From the NCBI RefSeq assembly GCF_001457655.1, contig NZ_LN831035.1, forward strand, positions 62,001-126,000: DNA of 64,000 nucleotides, written 5' to 3'. How positions within the stretch are numbered: position 1 is the first letter of the stretch; each line of letters starts with the position of its first letter. Positions 39,353 to 50,676 of the stretch are shown here, in pieces. Position numbers and translations under genes: made by a program. A model generated the notes under the pieces. The model was not told the DNA's origin and did not search any database. It was given only the letters and a program-made list of their open reading frames with translations. This DNA comes from Haemophilus influenzae (GTDB lineage: Bacteria; Pseudomonadota; Gammaproteobacteria; Enterobacterales; Pasteurellaceae).

Positions 39353-40885
39353 ATGGACAATTCCGCAAAAAAATTCCCACCTATTCAAGGTGGTGCCCTG
39401 ATTTTATTAACGCTGGCTTTATCTCTCGCCACCTTTATGCAGGTATTAGATTCTACGATTGCAAATGTGGCGATTCCTACTATTGCCGGCGATTTAGGCG
39501 CATCTTTTAGTCAAGGTACGTGGGTAATTACTTCTTTTGGTGTGGCAAACGCGATTTCTATTCCAATAACAGGTTGGTTAGCAAAACGTTTTGGCGAAGT
39601 GCGGTTATTTTTAGTCTCAACTTTTTTATTCGTTGTCTCTTCTTGGCTTTGTGGGATTGCAGATAGTCTTGAGGCATTAATTATTTTTCGCGTCATTCAA
39701 GGTGCTGTCGCAGGCCCCGTGATCCCTCTTTCGCAAAGTTTATTATTAAATAATTATCCTCCAGAAAAACGCGGAATGGCATTGGCGTTTTGGTCAATGA
39801 CTATTGTTGTTGCACCTATTTTTGGCCCAATTTTAGGCGGATGGATTAGTGATAATATCCACTGGGGATGGATTTTCTTTATCAATGTTCCGATTGGTTT
39901 GCTAGTTGTGCTAATCAGTTGGAAGATTTTGGGTAGCCGAGAAAGTGAAATTGTTCATCAACCTATTGATAAAGTTGGTTTAGTCTTACTTGTCTTAGGT
40001 GTGGGATCTTTGCAATTAATGCTTGATCAGGGTCGTGAGCAAGATTGGTTTAATTCTAATGAAATCATTATATTAGCGGTGGTTGCTGCGGTTTGTCTGA
40101 TTGCATTAATTATTTGGGAACTAACAGATGACAATCCTGTAGTGGATATTTCGCTTTTCCATTCTCGTAATTTTAGCGTAGGGTGTTTATGTACTAGTTT
40201 AGCCTTTTTGATTTATCTAGGTTCTGTGGTATTAATTCCGCTCTTGCTACAACAAGTCTTCCATTACACCGCGACGTGGGCAGGGCTTGCGGCTTCCCCA
40301 GTTGGATTATTCCCAATTTTGCTTTCACCGATTATTGGGCGTTTCGGTTATAAGATCGATATGCGAATTTTAGTGACGATAAGCTTTATTGTATATGCAA
40401 TAACATTTTATTGGCGAGCGGTAACTTTCGAGCCATCAATGACATTTGTTGATGTAGCTTTACCACAATTAGTGCAAGGTTTAGCGGTGTCCTGTTTCTT
40501 TATGCCACTTACTACAATAACGCTGTCTGGCTTGCCTGCGCATAAAATGGCTTCAGCCTCTAGCTTATTTAACTTTTTGAGAACTTTAGCGGGTTCTGTA
40601 GGAACATCTTTGACCACATTTATGTGGTATAACCGTGAAGCTGTTCACCACACTCAATTAACAGAACACATTAATCCTTATAACCCGATTTCCCAAAGTT
40701 TTTACCATCAAATGAATCAATTTGGTTTAAGTGATACGCAAACTTCAGCTTACCTCGCTCAACAAATAACATCGCAAGGATTTATTATTGGCGCAAATGA
40801 AATATTTTGGTTATCAGCTATGGGATTCTTAGGATTGCTTATTGTGATTTGGTTTGCAAAACCACCTTTTAGTACTCAGCATTAA
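39353..40885 (+). CDS. emrB: Multidrug efflux MFS transporter EmrB (DHA2, 14 TM)
   Basis: A 510-residue major-facilitator drug:proton antiporter of the 14-helix DHA2 family. Visible are motif D1-like LDSTIANVAIPTIAGDLGAS (20 residues) in TM1, motif A-like GWLAKRFGEVRLFLVS between TM2 and TM3, and motif C in TM5 (IVVAPIFGPILGGWISDNIH). With EmrA it forms an EmrAB-type tripartite pump for hydrophobic toxicants such as uncouplers. No EmrR/MprA regulator gene is adjacent. It is convergent with ftsN, with only 12 bases between the stops and no obvious terminator. Confidence 0.95.
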   Translation: MDNSAKKFPPIQGGALILLTLALSLATFMQVLDSTIANVAIPTIAGDLGASFSQGTWVITSFGVANAISIPITGWLAKRFGEVRLFLVSTFLFVVSSWLCGIADSLEALIIFRVIQGAVAGPVIPLSQSLLLNNYPPEKRGMALAFWSMTIVVAPIFGPILGGWISDNIHWGWIFFINVPIGLLVVLISWKILGSRESEIVHQPIDKVGLVLLVLGVGSLQLMLDQGREQDWFNSNEIIILAVVAAVCLIALIIWELTDDNPVVDISLFHSRNFSVGCLCTSLAFLIYLGSVVLIPLLLQQVFHYTATWAGLAASPVGLFPILLSPIIGRFGYKIDMRILVTISFIVYAITFYWRAVTFEPSMTFVDVALPQLVQGLAVSCFFMPLTTITLSGLPAHKMASASSLFNFLRTLAGSVGTSLTTFMWYNREAVHHTQLTEHINPYNPISQSFYHQMNQFGLSDTQTSAYLAQQITSQGFIIGANEIFWLSAMGFLGLLIVIWFAKPPFSTQH

Positions 40886-40897
40886 AATAAATATATA

Positions 40898-41668
40898 TTA
40901 CATACCAATCACAACACAATCGGTAACAGTTTTAGCTCTACTTTGCGCCTGTACTGCAAGCTCTCGAGTATCAAAACTTGCTACACGAACACGGTTCCAT
41001 TCGCCGTTAGTTTGTATTTGAGCATTTAATCCTGTCATCTGTAAACGACCTTGCAAATTTTCAGCTTGCGCTCGATTTTTAAAAGCACCGCATTGTAAAC
41101 CAAATTTCTTGCTATCCCGTACATTATTAACCGTTTTTATTTGTTCTACTTTTTTTGCGCTTTCAATTTTCTGTGAGTCTTGCTTTTTAATTGATTCCAA
41201 TTTTACGATTTCTGACTCTGTATTTTTCATATCTTCCGTTTTTTTGGATTGAGTTCTCGTTGCATCTTCTATTCTCTGTTGCTCAGCCAGTTTTCTAGCT
41301 TCATCAGCCGCTTTTTGATCTCTTTCTATTTGAATTAAAACTTGACGTTGTTCTTCTGTTAAACGCATATTTTGTTCTACACTCGCTGGATTATTATCTA
41401 CAGGTACAGTACGCGTTTCTAAGGCTTTAATATAACTCCACACTTCCTCTGGACGATTAGGTAACACACTTTTAGGTTGAGCTTTTTCCTGTTGTGTTAT
41501 AGCTTGCTGCACGCTTACCTTACTGTTCTGATTTTTCAACAAATAAAGTCCAACAACAAAAACTAGAACAATAAATAAAGCAAGAAAAATCAAGACATTT
41601 GTATTCTTTTTCTTATTTTTTTTCTTATTATTTGAGCTACGACGCGCAGCAAAATCTCGATGTGCCAC
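40898..41668 (-). CDS. ftsN: Cell division protein FtsN (SPOR domain)
   Basis: A 256-residue bitopic membrane protein. It has a basic cytoplasmic tail (RDFAARRSSNNKKKNKKKN), one transmembrane helix (about residues 28-47), and a long Gln/Lys/Glu-rich periplasmic linker. The C-terminal SPOR domain (about 180-256, with FGLQCGAFKNRAQAENLQGR and WNRVRVASFDTRELAVQAQS, 20 residues each) binds denuded septal glycan. This matches FtsN, the late divisome activator. The short FtsN activating motif in the linker is not obvious by eye. Distinguishing FtsN from other SPOR proteins rests on the basic tail, TM and length. Confidence 0.85.
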   Translation of the reverse strand: MAHRDFAARRSSNNKKKNKKKNTNVLIFLALFIVLVFVVGLYLLKNQNSKVSVQQAITQQEKAQPKSVLPNRPEEVWSYIKALETRTVPVDNNPASVEQNMRLTEEQRQVLIQIERDQKAADEARKLAEQQRIEDATRTQSKKTEDMKNTESEIVKLESIKKQDSQKIESAKKVEQIKTVNNVRDSKKFGLQCGAFKNRAQAENLQGRLQMTGLNAQIQTNGEWNRVRVASFDTRELAVQAQSRAKTVTDCVVIGM

Positions 41669-41787
41669 AATAAATTCCTAGATTTGAAGTGATAATTTTA
41701 ATAATTCAACAAAATTCGCTAAGTTTACTGAAAAATAGTCTTTAAATAAAGACTAACATAAGTGGATTATTTATATAATTAACAGAA

Positions 41788-41882
41788 TAAAAAAATACCG
41801 CACTTATACAGGTTATGCTCAAAAAAGTTGGATAAAACAACTATTTATAAGTACAAATTACGTAAGATAACCTAAGTGCGGT
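41788..41882 (-). terminator. Long interrupted hairpin with uptake-sequence arms after acrB
   Basis: ATAACC-TAAGTGCGGT (41867-41882) is complementary to ACCGCACTTA (41797-41806) plus GGTTAT (41811-41816), with a 4-base bulge and a 50-base loop. On the minus strand it is followed by ATTTTTTTATTC, about 20 bases past the acrB stop. T's also follow on the plus strand. Confidence 0.65.
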
Positions 41883-41902
41883 TTGTTTTTTCTATGTTTT
41901 AA

Positions 41903-44900
41903 TTAGTGGGTTGTTTTATTTTCATCAAAAACCGGTAATGGTTTGTGTTCAGTTGCGATATAGCTATATACCACAGGCAAGACGAACAAGGTGAAAATAG
42001 TACCAATGGATAATCCCGCTACAATCACTATCCCAATACTAAAGCGAGATACCGCTCCCGCACCTGTTGCATAGAGTAATGGAATTAAGCCAGCTACCAT
42101 TGCCGCCGTTGTCATTAGAATTGGACGCAAACGCACTTTTGCCGCGTGAGTGATTGCCTCAATTCGAGTTTTACCATAGTTTAGCTGTTCTTCTTTTGCC
42201 ACTTCACACATTAAGATACCGTGTTTAGTGATTAATCCCACGAGAGTAATCAACCCAACTTGAGAGTAGATATTTAATGTTGTTCCTGCGATGCTAAAGA
42301 AGGATAAAATATTTAAGCTCACCAATGCACCACTTACGGCTAATGGTACGGAAATCATAATTACCATTGGGTCACGTATAGATTCAAACTGAATGGCAAG
42401 CACCAAGAAAATAATTACAACAGCAAGAATGAAAGTCGTCGTAAGTGCATTACCCTCTTGTACTAATTGACGAGCTTCGGATTTGAAATCATAAGTGTAT
42501 CCTTGTGGCAAATTATCATTTGCCTGTTGTTGAAGCCAAGCAATGGCATCACCACTTGATATACCCGGCATTGGTACAGCACTGATTTCAGCCGAATTTA
42601 ATTGGCTGAAACGCGGTAATGATGTTGGCTGAGTTTCTAATTTCATACTAATAACACTACTTAATGGCACTGATTGACCATTAGATGCAGTTAAATAATA
42701 ATTTTGGAAACTTTCTGGCGATAAGCGATCATCTCGTTTTACCTGCGAAATGACTTTATAAGCGCGTCCATCCGCATCCACACGCGTAACTGTCGCACCA
42801 GATAAGAAACTCCCTAAAGTATTACTGATTTGTTGCATCGTGATGCCGTAAGTACCAGCTTTCTCTTTATCTACTGAAATTGTCATTTGCGCCGTGTCAT
42901 AGGTCAAATCTAAATTTGTATAAATAAATTTGCCAGAGGCTTTCATCGCACTGAGGAATTTCTCTGCGGTGTTTGCCAAAGATTTATAATCTTGCGCAGT
43001 TTTCAATACAATAGAGACTGGAGCGCCTTGTTCCCCTGTATCAATTTCAGGAATGTTAAATGCTGATACTGACACTTCTGGAATTGATTTTGCTTTTTCA
43101 TTAATTTCATTCATTATTGCGGATTGTTTACGTGAACGTTCTTTCCAATCTTTCAATGTGATGATATTTAACGAGCTATTAGAAGTTGGCGCACCAGCAA
43201 TGCTCATACCAAAAGAGACTTCGGGTGTTTCCATTACATTTTTCATATATGGTTGCATTGCATTTTGAATGTAATCCACATTTACGCTAGATGGCGCGTT
43301 ACCAATTGCAATAAATGCGCCTTTATCTTCATTTGGCGTTAATTCACTAGAAAGTGAATTAAACAAAAATGGGAGCGTTGAGAAAATCACGACCGCAAAA
43401 GCCAGCATTGATTTACGATTGAGCATAACGAGATCAAGCATGTATTCGTAAACACGATTTACTTTACCTAAGGTATGTTCTACGCGTTCTTCCATCCATG
43501 TTGGTTTAGCATTGGATTTGAGTAACTTACTACTCATCATTGGCGATAACGTTAATGCCACAACACCAGAAATAAATACTGCACCAGCAAGGGTTAAAGC
43601 AAACTCTTTAAACAATGTGCCAGTAATCCCCCCCATTAAAGCCATTGGTGAGTAAACTGCGATCAATGCGATAGTCATAGAAATTACAGGCACGGCAATT
43701 TCACGCGTACCAATAATCGCCGCTCGGAATGGCGTTTCTCCCGCTTTAATATGACGATCAATATTCTCCAGCACCACAATAGCATCATCTACAACTAAAC
43801 CTATGGCAAGAATTAAAGCAAGCAAGGTCATTAAATTAATAGAAAAGTTGAAACTTTGTAGCAGCATTAATACGCCAATAAGAGAAATTGGAATAGCCAA
43901 TATTGGAATTAAAATAGCACGGAACGAACCGATAAACATTAAAATTACCACTAAAACGATCAAAGTAGCTTCACCAATAGTTTTTATGACCTCGTGAATA
44001 GAGCTATTAATGGCAATAGTGCGGTCATAAAGAATATCGCTTTCCATACTGTCTGGCAGTTGTGTTTTTATACTTTCATATAAAGGGCGAATTTTTTCTG
44101 CGACAGTCAAAGGGTTTGCTGTCGAGGTTGGATTGATGGCTAACACAACGGACTCTGCACCATTTGCCGTAGCACGCGAATTATCATTTTCTTTATTTAA
44201 TTCAACGGTTGCAATATCACGCAAACGCACTAAATCATCGCCATTTGATGAAATAATTAAGTTGCTGAGTTGTTCCACTGATTTCGTTGTAGTCTCTACT
44301 TTATTACGATAACTCACATAATAGCCATTATCGTTCCCCGCAGCCGTTTGTACATTATTTGCAGAAAGGGCAGACATCACTGTTGGCACAGAAAGATTTT
44401 GAGCTGCCATTTTTTGTGGATCTAGCCAAATACGTAATGCATACTCAGCCGCACCAAATACTTGTACTTCTGCCACGCCTTCAATCGTAAAGAATTGAGG
44501 TTTGACTACACGATTGATGTAATCAGTTACCTGACTAGAATCTAGTTTTTTAGATCGGAAACTGATATACATAATACCGCTCCCACCTGAAGAAGAGGAT
44601 ACACTAGGATCTTCAATACCATTTGGTAATGCTGACTTTACTGCATTCACTTTGGCTAACACATCTGCTAACGTGCCTGCAGGATCGGTATTTAATTTCA
44701 TTTTTATTGTAATAGTCGAACTACTAGGCGCACTAGTCGAAGACATATAATCAATATTATCGGCTTGCGCGATAGATTCTTCCAATTTTGACGTAACAAA
44801 TGCTTGGATTAAATTCGCATCTGCCCCTGGATATGCGGTACTCACTGTAATGACTGTAGTAGTCATTTTAGGGTATTCACGCACTGCCAATTTCGAGATT

Positions 44901-44983
44901 GCTTGCAACCCTAAAATAATCATTAACAAACTAATTGAAACTGCTAAAACAGGACGGCGAATAAATATATCGGTAAATTTCAT
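41903..44983 (-). CDS. acrB: RND multidrug efflux transporter AcrB
   Basis: A 1026-residue resistance-nodulation-division pump, the inner-membrane proton/drug antiporter of the AcrAB efflux system. It starts MKFTDIFIRRPVLAVSISLL (20 residues), the standard RND N-terminus. The TM4 proton-relay Asp pair is in LLALILAIGLVVDDAIVVLE (20 residues). Twelve membrane segments and two large periplasmic loops fit the family. The ATG at 44983 follows TGAGGAAATCCG; an ATG 18 bases upstream would precede that ribosome site. It begins 17 bases after the acrA stop and is followed by a hairpin terminator. Confidence 0.96.
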   Translation of the reverse strand: MKFTDIFIRRPVLAVSISLLMIILGLQAISKLAVREYPKMTTTVITVSTAYPGADANLIQAFVTSKLEESIAQADNIDYMSSTSAPSSSTITIKMKLNTDPAGTLADVLAKVNAVKSALPNGIEDPSVSSSSGGSGIMYISFRSKKLDSSQVTDYINRVVKPQFFTIEGVAEVQVFGAAEYALRIWLDPQKMAAQNLSVPTVMSALSANNVQTAAGNDNGYYVSYRNKVETTTKSVEQLSNLIISSNGDDLVRLRDIATVELNKENDNSRATANGAESVVLAINPTSTANPLTVAEKIRPLYESIKTQLPDSMESDILYDRTIAINSSIHEVIKTIGEATLIVLVVILMFIGSFRAILIPILAIPISLIGVLMLLQSFNFSINLMTLLALILAIGLVVDDAIVVLENIDRHIKAGETPFRAAIIGTREIAVPVISMTIALIAVYSPMALMGGITGTLFKEFALTLAGAVFISGVVALTLSPMMSSKLLKSNAKPTWMEERVEHTLGKVNRVYEYMLDLVMLNRKSMLAFAVVIFSTLPFLFNSLSSELTPNEDKGAFIAIGNAPSSVNVDYIQNAMQPYMKNVMETPEVSFGMSIAGAPTSNSSLNIITLKDWKERSRKQSAIMNEINEKAKSIPEVSVSAFNIPEIDTGEQGAPVSIVLKTAQDYKSLANTAEKFLSAMKASGKFIYTNLDLTYDTAQMTISVDKEKAGTYGITMQQISNTLGSFLSGATVTRVDADGRAYKVISQVKRDDRLSPESFQNYYLTASNGQSVPLSSVISMKLETQPTSLPRFSQLNSAEISAVPMPGISSGDAIAWLQQQANDNLPQGYTYDFKSEARQLVQEGNALTTTFILAVVIIFLVLAIQFESIRDPMVIMISVPLAVSGALVSLNILSFFSIAGTTLNIYSQVGLITLVGLITKHGILMCEVAKEEQLNYGKTRIEAITHAAKVRLRPILMTTAAMVAGLIPLLYATGAGAVSRFSIGIVIVAGLSIGTIFTLFVLPVVYSYIATEHKPLPVFDENKTTH

Positions 44984-45000
44984 TCGGATTTCCTCATACA

Positions 45001-46197
45001 TTAAAGTGGTGTTTTATGTGCAGGCTCTACTGCACCCACAATGTCTTTTTTAATCCATTCCACAAGACTTCCATTACCAATACCTTGCTGACCGCCTGTA
45101 ATAATTTTATCTCCCGCTTTAACTTCATTTCCCTGTAATTGAGCATAAACACCTTGACGATCTTTAGTAAATACGGTGATCTGTTTCGCACGATAGAGAC
45201 GATCCAATTTTTCATTACCTGACATTTTTCCTTTTTCTTCTTCAGATAATGGTTCAAGTAAATAGGCAATTTCGCCATACATATTGTAGCTAATAGCTAC
45301 TTGTGGAACGACAACTTGATTTGTTTCAGTTGGTAGCGCAATGCGTAAACGAGAGAACATACCTGAAAGCAATTTATGCCCATCTTCAGGATTAAATGTA
45401 GCTTGAACATCAACTAAACCTGTTGATGAATTAATGGCAGGTTCAATAGCCGTAATTCGAGCTGAAAATGTTTCGCCCAAGCGAGCATCTGTTGTCGCTG
45501 TAACGCGCTGACCGATATGTAATTTATCTAAATCATTTTGTGAAAGAGCAAAATCCACTTTCATTGAGCTAGTATCTTCTACACGCACAATTTCTGTTCC
45601 AACATTCACATATTGTCCAACATTGATTTTCACAATACCTGCTTTGCCATCAAATGGCGCAACAATTTTACGGCGCTCAATTACTGCTTTTAAAGATTCG
45701 ATATTGGCTAGTTGAGCGTCATAAGCCGCTTTTGCGTTATCCATTTCTTGACGTGATACAGCATTGCTGTTTAATAAACCCACATAACGCTGGTAAGTTT
45801 GACGAAGTGCTGATAATTGTGCCTGAGCAGCTTGTAGATTAGCTCGTTCAACAGAACTATCAAGTTCCACAAGCACCTCACCTTTTTTCACATTTTGTCC
45901 ATTTTGCACAAGTACTTGAGAAATCGTACCTGCATTTTGTGTACTGAGCAATGCGCCTTGATTTGGACGCACAAGACCTGTTGTGTTAATAACTGGCGTC
46001 CATTCACGCGGTTGAACTTCAAGTGCGGTTACTGGGCTTGAAGATTCTGGCATTTCTGCAATGGCTCGGCTTATCATTACGCCTTTTATTATATTAAAAC
46101 CGATGACACCGACAAAAATTAAGACAAATACCACTAAAATTATTTTCATCAAGAAAATATGTGAGCGTTTTGGTCTTTGATGTTGAGTTTGACTCAT
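45001..46197 (-). CDS. acrA: RND efflux periplasmic adaptor AcrA
   Basis: A 398-residue membrane-fusion protein of the RND type. It has an N-terminal membrane-spanning segment (about residues 16-38; no lipobox, so it is anchored rather than lipidated). The first lipoyl half is QNAGTISQVLVQNGQNVKKG (20 residues), then a helical hairpin, the second lipoyl half IVAPFDGKAGIVKINVGQYV (20 residues), and a beta-barrel. It bridges AcrB to a TolC-like outer-membrane channel. Start 46197 (MSQTQHQRPKR) follows GGAGCTTTAAAC and is preferred over 46260, which would overlap acrR. It lies between acrR and acrB in one operon. Confidence 0.94.
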   Translation of the reverse strand: MSQTQHQRPKRSHIFLMKIILVVFVLIFVGVIGFNIIKGVMISRAIAEMPESSSPVTALEVQPREWTPVINTTGLVRPNQGALLSTQNAGTISQVLVQNGQNVKKGEVLVELDSSVERANLQAAQAQLSALRQTYQRYVGLLNSNAVSRQEMDNAKAAYDAQLANIESLKAVIERRKIVAPFDGKAGIVKINVGQYVNVGTEIVRVEDTSSMKVDFALSQNDLDKLHIGQRVTATTDARLGETFSARITAIEPAINSSTGLVDVQATFNPEDGHKLLSGMFSRLRIALPTETNQVVVPQVAISYNMYGEIAYLLEPLSEEEKGKMSGNEKLDRLYRAKQITVFTKDRQGVYAQLQGNEVKAGDKIITGGQQGIGNGSLVEWIKKDIVGAVEPAHKTPL

Positions 46198-46228
46198 GTT
46201 TAAAGCTCCGTTATAAAAATAACAACAA

Positions 46229-46792
46229 TTATTTCTGAATCGCACGCCAAGAGCGTTCAATCACAGATTCTAAAATTTCAGGCTTAAGATCGAAATCGAT
46301 AAATTTTGCATCAGAGGCTAAATTTATCGCCGTTTTCAAACTTAATAAAAAGAGAATATCTTCAGATAATTCCGCTAATAAGCCAGCTTTTTTGGCTTGG
46401 TCACAAAATAAATCCCAACGACAATTTTTAACGTTTTTACAAATATCCTTGAAATTAGGCAAAGATTCATATTGCTTTAAATTGGATAGAATGGTGGGAT
46501 TTTCTTGTAAGAAATACCAAATATTTTTCCACATTTGTCGATACTGTTCGAAAAAAGGCTTAGATTCATCAAAATCTTTTTCAAGTGTTGCCATAAACAT
46601 TGAAAACACTCTATGTGCAAATTGTTCAAGCAACTCATCTTTGTTTTTGAAATAAAGGTAAATCGTTCCTGCTGCTACATTTGCCTCTTTTGCGATTTTA
46701 TGCATAGAAAGCCGATCTAAACCTTCTTTTGCCATTAAACGATCGGTAGCAAGAAAAATTTGTTCGGCTAAATCAGTTTTAGCTTGTCGCAT
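46229..46792 (-). CDS. acrR: TetR-family repressor AcrR of the efflux operon
   Basis: A 187-residue TetR-type regulator. The N-terminal helix-turn-helix LSMHKIAKEANVAAGTIYLY (residues 29-48) is followed by the typical FKNKDELLEQFAHRVF. The C-terminal ligand-binding domain is divergent, as usual. It is the first gene of acrR-acrA-acrB, ending 31 bases before acrA, so it should autorepress the whole operon. Two palindromes lie immediately upstream. The start at 46792 (MRQAKTDL) is preferred; an ATG nine codons further upstream is possible. AcrR loss-of-function changes are known to raise AcrAB levels in H. influenzae; this copy is intact. Confidence 0.92.
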   Translation of the reverse strand: MRQAKTDLAEQIFLATDRLMAKEGLDRLSMHKIAKEANVAAGTIYLYFKNKDELLEQFAHRVFSMFMATLEKDFDESKPFFEQYRQMWKNIWYFLQENPTILSNLKQYESLPNFKDICKNVKNCRWDLFCDQAKKAGLLAELSEDILFLLSLKTAINLASDAKFIDFDLKPEILESVIERSWRAIQK

Positions 46793-46813
46793 AAGATCCT
46801 TGAGTAAAATAAG

Positions 46814-46851
46814 GAGCAATAATTGCTCAAAAATGAATGGACGTTCATTTT
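46814..46851 (-). promoter_or_regulatory. Candidate AcrR operator region: two adjacent palindromes
   Basis: GAGCAAT-A-ATTGCTC (46814-46828) is a perfect 15-bp palindrome. AAAATGAA-tggacg-TTCATTTT (46830-46851) is a perfect 8+8 inverted repeat. Both lie 22-59 bases upstream of the acrR start. TetR-family repressors bind such sites next to their own genes; binding itself is inferred. Confidence 0.65.
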
Positions 46852-47033
46852 ATTTATTTTTTATTTTTTGGCAAGTTAAAAAACAAAAAGCGTAACAATA
46901 CTTATCTGTAGGTAATCCGTAAACCCATAAGATGAATGATAAACAAAGGAGGATATAAAAAATAGGAATATAAAATGCAGTCAAAATTAACCGCACTTTT
47001 CATCATCAAATCAAGGTGTAGAATGAGGCTACC

Positions 47034-48281
47034 TTATTTTGTGTGATAAGAACGATGTCTTGTATGCCCTTGCGGTGGTACTGCACGTTTTAACCGATAC
47101 GGTTTCGGCAGTTCAAGCAAGGCTTCTGTTTCATATTGGCTCACTGGGATAGAATGGCCAATATATTCTTCAATTCCTGGTAAATTCATCGCATATTCTT
47201 CGCAAGCAAAACTAATCGAAACGCCACTTTCCCCTGCTCGTCCAGTACGGCCAATTCGGTGAACGTAATCTTCCCTATCATCAGGTAAATCATAATTGAA
47301 AACATGCGTCACATCAGAAATATGCAAGCCACGAGCAGCCACATCTGTTGCTACTAAAATATCTAAATCACCGTCGGTAAATTGTTTTAATAACGATAAA
47401 CGTTTTTTCTGGGCTACATCGCCAGTCAGTAAACCAACACGATGTCCATCAGCCGCCAAATAACCCCAAATTTCTTCACAACGATGTTTTGTATTCGCAA
47501 ACACAATACAGCGCTCAGGCCATTCATCTTCCATTAAGGTTAAGAGAAGTGCCATTTTATCCTGATTAGATGGATAAAAAAGTTCTTCTTTAATACGATG
47601 ACCTGTTTTTTGTTCCGGTTCTATTTCAATATATTCAGGATCATTCATATCCTCAAATGCTAATTCACGCACTTTATAAGAAAGCGTCGCTGAAAATAAC
47701 ATCGTTAAACGCGCTTGCGGAGCGGGGCATTTACGCAATAAATAACGAATATCACGGATAAACCCAAGATCAAACATTCGATCCGCTTCATCTAGCACGA
47801 CAACTTGGATTTCATCTAAACCAATTACGCCTTGTTTTACATAATCAATGACTCGCCCCGTCGTACCAATCAAAATATCTACGCCACGCTCAATCACTTG
47901 TAGTTGTTTATCATAACCATCGCCACCATAGGCAAGTGCGGTCTTTAATCCACTCGCTTTTGCAAGAAATTCTGCGTCATTACTAATCTGTACCGCTAAT
48001 TCTCGAGTAGGTGCTAAAATCAAAGCTCTTGGGTGAGGATATTCAAGATTAGGATCTTGGTGAGTTAAAAGATGGTGAAAAGTAGCCGTTAAAAAAGCCA
48101 TTGTCTTGCCTGTACCCGTTTGAGCTTGTCCTGCAACATCTCGTCCATTTAAACTGATAGGCAAGGATAAAGCCTGAATTGGGGTACAAAAATCAAAGCC
48201 TTTTTTTGCCAAAGCACCTCGCACAATCGGATGTAGAGGAAGAGCGGAGAATCGTTGTTGGCTTAAATAATCTTGTTGCAT
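47034..48281 (-). CDS. rhlB: DEAD-box ATP-dependent RNA helicase RhlB
   Basis: RhlB is the degradosome helicase that unwinds mRNA for PNPase and RNase E; the other degradosome member enolase is also in this window. The 415-residue protein has the Q-motif ([14 protein letters not shown]), AQTGTGKT (motif I), PTRELAVQI (Ia), [13 protein letters not shown] (II), SATL (III) and [11 protein letters not shown] (VI). A short basic C-tail ([17 protein letters not shown]) follows. The start at 48281 (MQQDYLS) is preferred over the ATG three codons upstream. It is monocistronic on the minus strand. Confidence 0.93.
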   Translation of the reverse strand: MQQDYLSQQRFSALPLHPIVRGALAKKGFDFCTPIQALSLPISLNGRDVAGQAQTGTGKTMAFLTATFHHLLTHQDPNLEYPHPRALILAPTRELAVQISNDAEFLAKASGLKTALAYGGDGYDKQLQVIERGVDILIGTTGRVIDYVKQGVIGLDEIQVVVLDEADRMFDLGFIRDIRYLLRKCPAPQARLTMLFSATLSYKVRELAFEDMNDPEYIEIEPEQKTGHRIKEELFYPSNQDKMALLLTLMEDEWPERCIVFANTKHRCEEIWGYLAADGHRVGLLTGDVAQKKRLSLLKQFTDGDLDILVATDVAARGLHISDVTHVFNYDLPDDREDYVHRIGRTGRAGESGVSISFACEEYAMNLPGIEEYIGHSIPVSQYETEALLELPKPYRLKRAVPPQGHTRHRSYHTK

Positions 48282-48363
48282 AAAAATCACATTTTAGAAT
48301 AATAAAATCACGTTTAGCATAGCATTTTTAGGAAAAATCCTCAAAAAAAGCACCGCACTTATA

Positions 48364-48395
48364 AAAATTAACCGATAGGGTTTCCTATCGGTTAA
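48364..48395 (-). terminator. Terminator of coaE-yacG
   Basis: TTAACCGATAGG (48368-48379) and CCTATCGGTTAA (48384-48395) form a perfect 12-bp stem with loop GTTT. On the minus strand it is followed by TTTTTAT. It begins four bases past the yacG stop. Confidence 0.92.
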
Positions 48396-48398
48396 TCT

Positions 48399-49260
<862 letters not shown>

Positions 49261-49288
49261 AAACATATAATCAACGAAAGAAAATAAA

Positions 49289-50554
49289 TCATTTCGGATA
49301 AACTGGAAGACGTTTACAAATTGCTAATACTTTTTCTTTAGTTTCAGCAATCACTTGTTCTTCATTTTCTTTGCCTAAAGCATCTAAAACATCACACATC
49401 CAGCCAGCTAATTCACGCACATCATTTTCATTGAAACCACGGCGAGTCACAGATGGTGTACCTACACGGATGCCAGAAGTGACGAATGGTTTTTGCGGAT
49501 CGTTTGGTACAGCATTTTTATTCACTGTAATATTTGCTTTGCCTAATGCCGCATCAGCTGCTTTACCTGTTAATCCTTGTTTAATAAAACTTACTAAGAA
49601 CAAGTGGTTTTCAGTGCCATTTGACACAACGTCATAACCACGTTGTTTAAATACCTCAACCATTGCTTTCGCATTTTTGATTACATTTGCTTGGTATTCT
49701 TTATATTGAGGCTCTAATGCTTCTTTAAAGCAAACTGCTTTTGCCGCAATAATATGAACTAATGGACCACCTTGATTTGCAGGGAATACGGATGATTGTA
49801 ATTTTTTGTAGATTTCTTCATCGCCACAAGATGAAAGAATTAAACCACCACGCGGACCGCCCAACGTTTTATGGGTTGTTGTTGTCACAACATGTGCATG
49901 AGGGAGTGGATTTAGATATAAACCCGCTGCAATTAATCCCGCTACATGCGCCATATCCACAAATAAATACGCACCAACTTCATCTGCGATTTCACGCATT
50001 TTCGCCCAATCCACAACTTGTGAATAAGCCGAGAAACCAGCAACGATAAGTTTTGGTTTACATTCTAATGCTTTTTGACGAACATCTTCATAATCAATTA
50101 AGCCATCCGCAGTAATTCCATAAAGTACGGAGTTATAAATTTTGCCAGAGAAACTGACTTTTGCACCGTGAGTTAAATGACCACCGTGAGCCAAATCCAT
50201 ACCTAAAATAGTATCGCCTGCATTAATCAATGCACCATACACCGCAGCATTCGCTTGTGATCCAGAGTGCGGTTGAACATTCACGTAATCTGCACCAAAT
50301 AATTCTTTCGCACGGTCAATTGCTAACTGTTCCACAATGTCCGCATACTCACAACCACCGTAATAACGTTTACCTGGATAGCCTTCCGCATATTTATTAG
50401 TGAATTGTGAACCTTGCGCTTCCATCACACGTGGACTCGCATAGTTTTCAGATGCAATGAGTTCGATATGTTCTTCTTGACGACGATTTTCATCTTGGAT
50501 CGCTTGCCACAATACTGGATCGTAATCAGCGATAGTCATATTTCTTGTAAACAT
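49289..50554 (-). CDS. glyA: Serine hydroxymethyltransferase
   Basis: GlyA converts serine and tetrahydrofolate to glycine and methylene-tetrahydrofolate. This feeds purine (purH) and thymidylate (thyA) synthesis, both also encoded in the window. The 421-residue PLP enzyme begins [20 protein letters not shown] (20 residues). It has [20 protein letters not shown] for substrate binding and [20 protein letters not shown] with the PLP lysine (20 residues). AGGAGAACACA precedes the ATG. It ends with its own terminator; the AT-rich phosphoethanolamine transferase gene lies upstream. Confidence 0.98.
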   Translation of the reverse strand: MFTRNMTIADYDPVLWQAIQDENRRQEEHIELIASENYASPRVMEAQGSQFTNKYAEGYPGKRYYGGCEYADIVEQLAIDRAKELFGADYVNVQPHSGSQANAAVYGALINAGDTILGMDLAHGGHLTHGAKVSFSGKIYNSVLYGITADGLIDYEDVRQKALECKPKLIVAGFSAYSQVVDWAKMREIADEVGAYLFVDMAHVAGLIAAGLYLNPLPHAHVVTTTTHKTLGGPRGGLILSSCGDEEIYKKLQSSVFPANQGGPLVHIIAAKAVCFKEALEPQYKEYQANVIKNAKAMVEVFKQRGYDVVSNGTENHLFLVSFIKQGLTGKAADAALGKANITVNKNAVPNDPQKPFVTSGIRVGTPSVTRRGFNENDVRELAGWMCDVLDALGKENEEQVIAETKEKVLAICKRLPVYPK

Positions 50555-50676
50555 TGTGTTCTCCTGTTATGTAATTTATGGCAGATAGTTTAACTGTTTA
50601 TGGATAAAAACTTAATTAAAATTTCATTCCTAAATTTTCATTACTTAAATGAAATTAATTCATCATAGCGTCTAAT

